Shown here in pieces: positions 44,260-51,190 of a stretch of DNA of 51,190 bases. The notes beneath the pieces are model-generated. The model saw only the letters and a program-made list of their open reading frames with translations, was not told where the DNA came from and did not search any database. The position numbers and the translations under genes were made by a program. How positions within the stretch are numbered: the stretch's first letter is position 1; every line of letters begins with the position of its first letter. The DNA comes from Burkholderia paludis (GTDB taxonomy: Bacteria; Pseudomonadota; Gammaproteobacteria; Burkholderiales; Burkholderiaceae), in NCBI RefSeq assembly GCF_000732615.1, contig NZ_JPGL01000073.1:1-51190 (forward strand), given 5' to 3'.

Positions 44260-44442
44260 ATGGCGCAGGACATTTTCCTGAAACTGACCGGCATCAGGGG
44301 CGAATCTCGAGACGCCTCTCATCCAGACGAGATCGAAGTATTGGCGTGGGATTGGTCCGCCGACCAGTCACTTACTACGCGCTCGGGTAGAGGCAGCACT
44401 GAATACCGGCCCCGCCGCAGCCCATCGTCACGAATCTCGTAA
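44260..44442 (+). pseudogene. hcp 5' fragment (type VI secretion tube protein), truncated
   Basis: The frame starts MAQDIFLKLTGIRGES and continues DEIEVLAWDWSADQS, the N-terminus of Hcp proteins, after a good ribosome site. Hcp is normally about 160 residues, but homology ends near residue 40-45 (about 44395). The frame then runs through sequence that codes an amidase in another frame and stops at 44442. So the 3' three quarters of hcp are missing. A 60-residue peptide could still be made but cannot form the Hcp ring. Part of a collapsed hcp-effector-immunity module. Confidence 0.8.
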
Positions 44443-44689
44443 GGCGTTTCCGGACCGCTATCCATCCAACTCGGACGCAATCGGAATCGAGCTTGTCGGC
44501 ATGTACTATCCCGACGAAAAAAACGCGGAACCTGTCTACGAAAGCGTCACAACCGAACAAAATGCATCGCTCCAATGGCTGGTTCGTGAATTGTCCGAGA
44601 CGCTGAAAGTCGAGATGAGAGAGGTCTATCGGCACCCGGAAGTCGGGCGCAAGAACGCGACCGAAGCAAGTACCGCACGGTGGGAGTGA
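44378..44689 (+). pseudogene. N-acetylmuramoyl-L-alanine amidase 3' fragment (T6SS effector remnant)
   Basis: In frame 2, from about 44378, the sequence reads ALNTGPAAAHRHESRKAFP, then RYPSNSDAIGIELVG, QNASLQWLVRELSETL and VYRHPEVGRKN, ending STARW. This is the C-terminal part of an Amidase_2 type peptidoglycan amidase, as found beside hcp genes as type VI effectors. The N-terminal part with the first zinc ligand is absent, and no start codon precedes the homology; an internal ATG at 44501 gives only 62 residues. The junction with hcp falls at about 44375-44400. Not expected to be active. Confidence 0.8.
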
Positions 44690-44693
44690 CGCC

Positions 44694-45143
44694 ATGGATC
44701 TAGCGCGATGTGTCTTCGCCGTTGCGTTGTGCGCCCCGATCGCCGTCAGCCAGGCGAGAGGGGTAAGCACCGTGATAGTCGAGCAATCCGGCCAGACATC
44801 GACCCTGGACGATCCGCTGACCAGGGACGCCTGCAGGACTTTCACGCCAACCGTCGACCAACTGAAGCGATTCTTTTCCAGGGCGGCGCCGATTGACGGC
44901 AAGTTTGTGGCCCAAGATTACTACTCGCCCTGCAATTCGAGCGGCACCGTATCGTTCCCGGACGGCAGCTCGGCGAGGTGGCGCGTTTATTCCAGCGGCA
45001 CCGCGTCACTGACATGGACATCGAATGGCGCCACGGCCTATCTCTACAACGGCCGCAACAACGGCTGGCACGACCCATTCGCGTGCAGTTACGGTCTTCA
45101 CGATGAAGACGACGATGCTTCGTGCTACCTGCCGGGGTTCTGA
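44694..45143 (+). CDS. Exported Cys-rich protein, probable orphan T6SS immunity protein
   Basis: 149 residues. It starts MDLARCVFAVALCAPIAVSQA, a signal peptide with probable cleavage near residue 21. The mature part has four cysteines (ACRTF, SPCNS, FACSY and ASCYL), enough for two disulfides, and is otherwise unrecognised. GGGAGTG precedes the ATG. It follows the amidase remnant by 4 bases. Type VI amidase effectors are normally followed by a periplasmic immunity protein, so this is the expected position. The gene is intact although its effector is broken. Confidence 0.75.
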   Translation: MDLARCVFAVALCAPIAVSQARGVSTVIVEQSGQTSTLDDPLTRDACRTFTPTVDQLKRFFSRAAPIDGKFVAQDYYSPCNSSGTVSFPDGSSARWRVYSSGTASLTWTSNGATAYLYNGRNNGWHDPFACSYGLHDEDDDASCYLPGF

Positions 45144-45166
45144 TTCCGATCGCCCGGCGCACACAT

Positions 45167-45197
45167 AAAAAAAGACCCGCATCGCTGCGGGTCTTTT
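45167..45197. terminator. Bidirectional terminator between immunity-like gene and groEL
   Basis: A 12-bp perfect stem, aaaagacccgca with tgcgggtctttt, and the loop tcgc. It is flanked by an A-run on the left (T-run for the leftward groEL transcript) and T residues on the right (for the rightward gene). A textbook intrinsic terminator for both strands. Confidence 0.9.
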
Positions 45198-45252
45198 CTT
45201 TTGGCTGGAACGCACATTGCTGCGCGCTCCGGACACCTTCGACCGAAGTCGA

Positions 45253-46893
<1,641 letters not shown>

Positions 46894-46939
46894 CTTCTAA
46901 CTCCTTGAATTCTTGGGAATATGTACCGTCGGAGGACGC

Positions 46940-47233
46940 TTACTTGGCGTTGACCACGGCCATGATGTCTTCTTCGCGCATGACCAGCAGTTCCTGGCCG
47001 TCGACCTTGACGGTCTGGCCAGCGTACTTGCCGAACAGGACGCGATCGCCGACCTTCACGTCGAGTGCGATCGGTGCGCCCTTGTCGTCACGCTTGCCCG
47101 GGCCGATGGCCAGGACTTCGCCCTGGTCCGGCTTTTCAGCAGCGGCGTCGGGGATCACGATGCCCGAGGCGGTCTTGGTTTCCTGATCCAGGCGCTTGAC
47201 GATCACGCGATCGTGCAAAGGACGAAGGTTCAT
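46940..47233 (-). CDS. groES: 10 kDa co-chaperonin GroES
   Basis: 97 residues from the ATG at 47233 (MNLRPLHDRVIVKRL), preceded by AGGAGTG. A GTG two codons earlier is in frame but overlaps the ribosome site. It has the mobile loop region ETKTASGIVIPD and the GPGKRDDKG segment. It caps the GroEL ring. First gene of the operon. Confidence 0.97.
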   Translation of the reverse strand: MNLRPLHDRVIVKRLDQETKTASGIVIPDAAAEKPDQGEVLAIGPGKRDDKGAPIALDVKVGDRVLFGKYAGQTVKVDGQELLVMREEDIMAVVNAK

Positions 47234-47306
47234 ATTCACTCCTCTCTTGACTGAGATTGAAGAACGCTTAGGGAATCTGCCCGGCTTATCGCCCGGCAGA
47301 GAATTG

Positions 47307-47333
47307 TTAGCACTCTCGTGCAGCGAGTGCTAA
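47307..47333 (-). promoter_or_regulatory. CIRCE operator (HrcA binding site)
   Basis: A perfect TTAGCACTC-N9-GAGTGCTAA inverted repeat, exactly the CIRCE consensus, 74 bases upstream of groES. It is the binding site of the HrcA heat-shock repressor. Confidence 0.97.
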
Positions 47334-47361
47334 TTATATGGACGGGTTTTGACAAATTCAA
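47333..47361 (-). promoter_or_regulatory. Sigma70 promoter of groESL
   Basis: On the minus strand, TTGAAT (47361-47356), a 17-base spacer and a perfect TATAAT (47338-47333). The -10 box shares one base with the CIRCE element, so HrcA binding would block the start site. Confidence 0.85.
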
Positions 47362-47927
47362 GAAGGGGGAAGCGGAGGAATTTTCAGGGCGCCAGGGGAC
47401 GCTCGACCCCGAACCTTGCGCGCGGGGGACAAGCCTTGACACGGCATGAAAGAGTCAGGAAAAACAACAACTTAGAAATAATTCGGTTCGGCAACGGCCA
47501 GACCGGAAGGATACCGGGCGTCGCGTGCGCGACCCGTCGCCGCGGCCATGCGGCCTGGGCAGCCACACTCAGGGGATTCCCGGACACCCCGGGCAAACCA
47601 GGCTCGAATAAATGAGGGTCGGTAACATAATCGCGCTCACGGCGCAGGCAGCCGGTCACGATGGCGTCGTGCCAGGATCGGAGCAGTTTGTCGCCCTTGC
47701 GCCTCGCGACCGACGCATGAAAGCTCGCCGCTACCGGTCGTCCATTCGCGGGAATGGGTAGCCATCCATCCGTTGCGGAGCCGACGGGCTGCCGGGCGAG
47801 GAGCAACCCGCCACAAACGCCAACCATTGGCAGCATGCCTGAAATGCCGTGCCGTACGAGGGCTGCGCGCCCACCCTCTTCATGACTTCCGGCGCATCAA
47901 CGTCAAACGTGCTGCGCCCGCGAACGC
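47362..47927. other. 566-base gap upstream of groESL without a supported gene
   Basis: No frame here has a family resemblance or a good start. A 150-codon minus-strand frame (47384-47836) has Arg/Pro/Ala-rich composition and no recognisable motif. I see no repeats or RNA structure beyond the hairpin at its right end. Confidence 0.5.
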
Positions 47928-47954
47928 CAGCCACCGTCGTCGCGACGGTGGCTG
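47928..47954 (-). terminator. Hairpin after the response-regulator gene
   Basis: A 12-bp perfect stem, cagccaccgtcg with cgacggtggctg, and a 3-base loop, 22 bases past the regulator's stop. There is no T-run directly after it on the minus strand. Confidence 0.55.
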
Positions 47955-47976
47955 TTGCGCTCGTCATCTGTTTTTT

Positions 47977-48747
47977 CTAAAGCAGGCCGGCCGCACTGCT
48001 GCCGGAAATCGCACGCTGCGCAAACTGGCCGGGAACGGCGCAATTGTCCGCCATCAAATGCTCGTCGATCATGTCGAGACGATAGCCGTGCGTATATACG
48101 GCGTTCAATTGCATTCCGTTTTCGGGTCGAAGCGCCAATTTTTGCCGAAGCCGATAGATGTGCGTGTCGAGGCTGCGTGACGATCCATCCAGCGTTCGCC
48201 CCCACGCCAGCGTCGACAATGAATCCCGAGAGACCACGTTGCCGAGATTGCCGAACAGGCAGCATGCCAGCGCATATTCCTTGGCGGTCAGGTCGACGAC
48301 TTTGCCGTGCAGGGTTATCGTGCGCAAAAGCGGATTCAGCACGTATGCCCCAACCTCGATTCTGCTGTCGGATTTTTTATTCCGGCCATTTCGACGCAGC
48401 AATGCATTGACCCGGGCCACCAGTTCGATCTCGCGAAAAGGCTTGCCGATGTACTCGTCGGCCCCGGCGTCCAGTGCGGCGGCGATATCCGCCTCGAGTG
48501 TTCTCGCAGCCAAAAACAGCACGATGGGCTCGTCACCGAGATGGGCGCGAATCCAGTGCAACAGGTTCAAGCCATTGGCATCCGGAATGCGCCAGTCGAG
48601 CACCACCAGCTCCACGGCCTTCTGTCTCAGGAACTGAACGGCACGCGCACTATCGCAAGCCAGCGAAATTTCACGATTTGATCCTCGCAGCGCTTGTTGA
48701 AATGCTGACGCCTGCCCCGGATCCCCTTCCACCAACAAGATACTCAT
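47977..48747 (-). CDS. OmpR-family response regulator transcription factor
   Basis: 256 residues from the ATG at 48747 (MSILLVEGDPGQASAF), preceded by GGGGGTG. The receiver domain has acidic Glu7/Asp9, phospho-acceptor Asp51 (VVLDWRIPD) and Lys102 (GKPF). The usual Thr/Ser of the switch is Ala80 (in LFLAAR). The winged-helix domain holds LTAKEYALACCLF and SLDTHIYRLRQKL with GYRLD at its end; a 30-residue tail follows. No histidine kinase is adjacent, so the partner is unknown. Alanine at the switch position may change how phosphorylation is read. Confidence 0.88.
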   Translation of the reverse strand: MSILLVEGDPGQASAFQQALRGSNREISLACDSARAVQFLRQKAVELVVLDWRIPDANGLNLLHWIRAHLGDEPIVLFLAARTLEADIAAALDAGADEYIGKPFREIELVARVNALLRRNGRNKKSDSRIEVGAYVLNPLLRTITLHGKVVDLTAKEYALACCLFGNLGNVVSRDSLSTLAWGRTLDGSSRSLDTHIYRLRQKLALRPENGMQLNAVYTHGYRLDMIDEHLMADNCAVPGQFAQRAISGSSAAGLL

Positions 48748-49276
48748 AACACCCCCAGCCTTCATCGACCCAATCGATTTCAAATGCCTGGAATCAATCG
48801 ACTCACCCCGCCAACACCGTGTTTTTCGAATATGTGTCGAGCGATTGAAACCGTTCATGATTCAACGTCAATTCGCGAGTGCCGGATGCGATTTCAACGA
48901 AACCGCATTCACCGGGATTGAAGAGGCCATATCGGCCGATGTTATTAGTGTCCTGATATCAGATCGCGAACATACGCTGCCATCTCCGTTGGTGCTGCCC
49001 CGAATCGGCTTTGACCCTGGAAAGCTTCCAGGGACGCAGATTCCCTGACAGACGCCAACAGACCGCCAAGCGCCTGGGCCCCTCAATCTGCGGCATCCAG
49101 ACGCCCCACGCCCCGATCAACGAAAAAACGGATCTGGCGATGCGGTGCCCGCCCGATTTCCATTCGCCACCTGAGGCATGTTAATTGGATATTACTGACA
49201 TATCAGTAGGATGTCAAGATGCTTGCACAAAATCAAGGCAAGGGCACGCTGCCGCACCGGCCCTTTTAGCAACAAG
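48748..49276. other. 529-base divergent gap between response regulator and GntR gene
   Basis: No supported gene. It contains an isolated 10-base palindrome CTGATATCAG (48953-48962), a 7-bp hairpin ccctgga...tccaggg (49015-49033) and the inverted repeat at 49193-49208. Composition is lower in GC than the surroundings. Confidence 0.5.
49193..49208. promoter_or_regulatory. Inverted repeat TACTGA-N4-TCAGTA, candidate operator
   Basis: A perfect 6-4-6 inverted repeat, about 70 bases upstream of the gntR -35 box. Its size fits an FCD-type GntR binding site, so autoregulation is possible, but the target is inferred only from position. The related palindrome CTGATATCAG lies 230 bases further upstream. 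Confidence 0.4.
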
Positions 49277-49305
49277 TTGAAAACAGGGGGCGAGCGGTCT
49301 AGTAT
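49277..49305 (+). promoter_or_regulatory. Candidate sigma70 promoter of the gntR gene
   Basis: TTGAAA (49277-49282), a 17-base spacer and TAGTAT (49300-49305), 33 bases before the ATG at 49338. Confidence 0.6.
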
Positions 49306-49337
49306 GTTAGTAATATTTCTCAAGACTACTCGGACAC

Positions 49338-50024
49338 ATGAACGGACTGACGGGTACCACCCTTGCCGAACAGGCTCATGAAAAACTCGAAGAACTCATC
49401 GTGACGCTGGAGCTCGCGCCCGGCAGCGTCTGGTCGGAGGCTTCTCTCGCCGAGAAGCTGAATACCGGGAGAACACCGGTTCGCGAGGCCGCCCAACGAT
49501 TGGCCGCCTCGCATCTCCTTCAGATCGTGCCGCGTCACGGCATCATGATCACTGTCCCGAACATTCACGATCAGTTGCTCGTGCTCGAAACGCGCCGCGA
49601 ACTCGAGCGCCTGATCGCGCAGCGTGCGGCGCGCCGCGCGTCGCCGGAGGAGCGCGAGGAACTGGGCCAAATCGCGGACAAACTCGACGCGGCAGGCGAA
49701 TCACACGATATCGTCGCCTACTTGAGAAGCGTGTACGCCACCAATCAGCTTATCGCGCAGTGCTCACGAAACCGATTCGCTTCCGAGGCAATCGCGCCGT
49801 TGCATGCCTTGTCCCGGCGCTTTTACTTCATGTATCACAAGCGGTTAAACGATTTGCCGGCGGCAAGCCAGCAACACACGAATATCGTGCGTGCGGTAGC
49901 CAACGGTGACGAACAGGGAGCCGAACTCGCAGCAGACAAGATGATGGACTATATCGAAGCATTTACGCGGGACTGTTTTACCCTCGACTTCGAACCGAAT
50001 CATTCACGAATCGCGGCTCGATAG
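49338..50024 (+). CDS. GntR-family transcriptional regulator (FCD/FadR subfamily)
   Basis: 228 residues. The N-terminal winged helix has LAPGSVWSEASLAEKLNTGRT, shown here in two parts as LAPGSVWSEASLAE and TGRTPVREAAQRLAA, the GntR recognition-helix signature. The C-terminal all-helical FCD domain has ETRRELERLIAQRAARRA and later His residues (HALSRRF, HTNIVRAV) that in this family bind a metal and an organic acid. The effector is unknown and no catabolic gene is adjacent. It has its own promoter and a palindrome upstream. Confidence 0.9.
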   Translation: MNGLTGTTLAEQAHEKLEELIVTLELAPGSVWSEASLAEKLNTGRTPVREAAQRLAASHLLQIVPRHGIMITVPNIHDQLLVLETRRELERLIAQRAARRASPEEREELGQIADKLDAAGESHDIVAYLRSVYATNQLIAQCSRNRFASEAIAPLHALSRRFYFMYHKRLNDLPAASQQHTNIVRAVANGDEQGAELAADKMMDYIEAFTRDCFTLDFEPNHSRIAAR

Positions 50025-50173
50025 GCCTTCGATGAATCGCGCCCGCACCGGGCCTCATCTCGTGCAGGCACGCAGTACGCTGCAGATATCGGCGCAACAT
50101 CGTCGGTCTCGATCAAGCATCGCGAAGAAGGCGGCGAGCGTCGATCCGGAGTGCAGAGGATGGCGCCGTCTTC

Positions 50174-50980
50174 TCACTCGATACAGAACCGGTATTTTTC
50201 GATCAGCCCGCCCACCTGCTCCTCTCGAACGGGCGCCGAGATGTAGTATCCCTGACAGTCAACCCGGGGCATTTTCCTCAACCACTCGAACTGGGTTTCG
50301 GTTTCGACACCCTCGACCACGACGCGCTTCTCCAGGCGAGCGCCGAGTTCGACGAGCGCCTCGACCACCGCCCTTGATTCAGCACGTTCATCGACGTCAC
50401 GCATGAACGACCGATCCAGCTTGAGCGTGTCTACTGCCAGGCGATGTAGTTTGGTCAGAGACCAGCACCCGGTTCCGAAATCGTCGATTGCAACACTCGC
50501 CCCCATCTTCCGGATCGACGCTACCGCCGAGACGAGTGCCTCGATCGGGCCCGGATCGATGGACTCCGTGAGCTCGATCTGGAAATTTCCGGCCCGAACG
50601 GCATAAGAATCAAGAATGGCGGACAGCCTTTTTATCATTCCAGGCCGTGTCACTTCATGGGCCGGCAGGTTGACGGATAGCGACAGTTCATCATATCCAC
50701 GAGTCGCCCAATCAGCGAGTATCCGCACGGACTCGGCGATGACATATTCAGTAAATCGGCGTGTCAGATGTGAATTTTCGACAATATCGATGAATACCGA
50801 GGGCATCAATACGCCATGTTCCGGATGATGCCAGCGTATCAACGATTCAAACCCGGACAGCAATCCGGTCTGAAGGCGAAGCTTGGGCTGATAAACGAAG
50901 AAGAACTCCTTCCGAGCCAACCCAAGCTCCGCGTCGCTGACAAGATCGTCAAGGTTGCGGCACTCTGTCGTACTATCCAC
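50174..50980 (-). CDS. Stand-alone EAL domain cyclic-di-GMP phosphodiesterase
   Basis: 268 residues consisting almost wholly of an EAL domain, with no membrane segment or GGDEF domain. The signature reads ESLIRW (EAL to ESL). The other catalytic and metal residues are present: Asn in SVNLPAHE, Glu in ELTES, the Asp pair in IDDFGTG, Lys in TLKLDRSF, Glu in VEGVET and Gln in CQGYY. It should therefore hydrolyse cyclic-di-GMP. A cytoplasmic enzyme of this size may depend on a partner for control. The 149-base gap from the gntR stop shows no gene. Confidence 0.9.
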   Translation of the reverse strand: MDSTTECRNLDDLVSDAELGLARKEFFFVYQPKLRLQTGLLSGFESLIRWHHPEHGVLMPSVFIDIVENSHLTRRFTEYVIAESVRILADWATRGYDELSLSVNLPAHEVTRPGMIKRLSAILDSYAVRAGNFQIELTESIDPGPIEALVSAVASIRKMGASVAIDDFGTGCWSLTKLHRLAVDTLKLDRSFMRDVDERAESRAVVEALVELGARLEKRVVVEGVETETQFEWLRKMPRVDCQGYYISAPVREEQVGGLIEKYRFCIE

Positions 50981-51124
50981 AGCAATCTCCAGTGCTCGAC
51001 ATCAGATTCTCCAGTGTCCGCTGACACTGCCCTGCTCTCGCCCCGGACGTTTCCGCGCCCAGGGGTATCACCGCTCGACGACTTACTTCCACTGGTACGG
51101 CATGCCGGCGCGACGGCCGCCCGC

Positions 51125-51190
51125 TCAATGCTGCAGCGTGATTTCGACGCGGCGGTTGCTGGCGCGGCCTTCGGGGGTCTCGTTGGTCGC
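51125..51190 (-). CDS. OmpA-family protein, C-terminal end only
   Basis: The last 21 codons of a minus-strand gene that runs out of the window. They read NETPEGRASNRRVEITL and end LQH before the stop at 51125-51127. NxxPxGRxxNRRVE is the end of the OmpA C-terminal peptidoglycan-binding domain. The 144-base gap to the EAL gene (50981-51124) shows nothing further. Confidence 0.85.
   Translation of the reverse strand, partial: ATNETPEGRASNRRVEITLQH

Noticed and set aside
47384..47836. 150-codon minus-strand frame upstream of groES
   Set aside because: It has no ribosome site or motif I can support, and its composition resembles shadow frames.

Overview
This 51 kb window looks like a stretch of chromosome 1 from a Burkholderia cepacia complex bacterium. 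The DNA is GC-rich. The gene order fits that group: urease operon, waaA-kdoO-waaC, a protein O-glycosylation cluster, an rmlBACD/wzm-wzt O-antigen locus, apaH, the pyr genes, and groESL with a CIRCE element. All assignments come from reading the sequence; no database search was run.

Layout. 1-5420 (+): the urease operon ureD(partial)-A-B-C-E-F-G. 5482-10421 (-): LPS inner-core genes waaA (Kdo transferase), kdoO (Kdo hydroxylase) and waaC (heptosyltransferase I), then a phosphomannomutase/phosphoglucomutase. 10690-16127 (+): flippase, GT2, GT4, epimerase and initiating GalNAc-phosphate transferase, matching the Burkholderia ogc cluster for general protein O-glycosylation. 16128-20402 (+): an A/T-richer insert with two GT2-type glycosyltransferases and a sialyltransferase-like gene that has its own promoter and lies behind a terminator.

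20440-34938 (-): the O-antigen locus, transcribed rmlB-A-C-D, wbiF-G-H, wzm-wzt, a fused DUF4422/GT8 glycosyltransferase, glf, a galactofuranosyltransferase-like GT2 and wbiI. The rml and wbi genes fit a QuiNAc-Rha type adaptor. The wzm / short wzt / DUF4422-GT8 / glf / GT2 block has the gene content of the Klebsiella pneumoniae D-galactan I (O2a) system. The simplest reading is an ABC-transporter-exported galactofuranose-containing galactan on a Burkholderia-type adaptor.

35275-43876: housekeeping genes: apaH (+); then on the minus strand a PlsC-like acyltransferase, a metal-site-deficient dihydroorotase homologue (PyrX/PyrC'), pyrB, pyrR, ruvX, yqgE, an unrecognised alanine-rich protein and rubredoxin; then a ThiD-like kinase (+). 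44260-45143 (+): a wrecked type VI secretion module, an hcp 5' fragment joined to an amidase 3' fragment, with an intact exported protein behind it that looks like an orphan immunity protein. 45253-47361 (-): groES-groEL with promoter and CIRCE. 47977-48747 (-): an OmpR-type response regulator. 49338-50024 (+): a GntR/FCD regulator. 50174-50980 (-): a stand-alone EAL phosphodiesterase. The right edge holds the C-terminus of an OmpA-like protein.

Most notable: the galactan-I-like O-antigen module in Burkholderia; the sialyltransferase-fold gene with no sialic acid synthesis genes nearby; the low-GC glycosyltransferase insert directly behind the protein O-glycosylation cluster; the hcp-amidase junction with a surviving immunity-like gene; and two enzymes with changed catalytic motifs (PyrX and the ThiD-like kinase).
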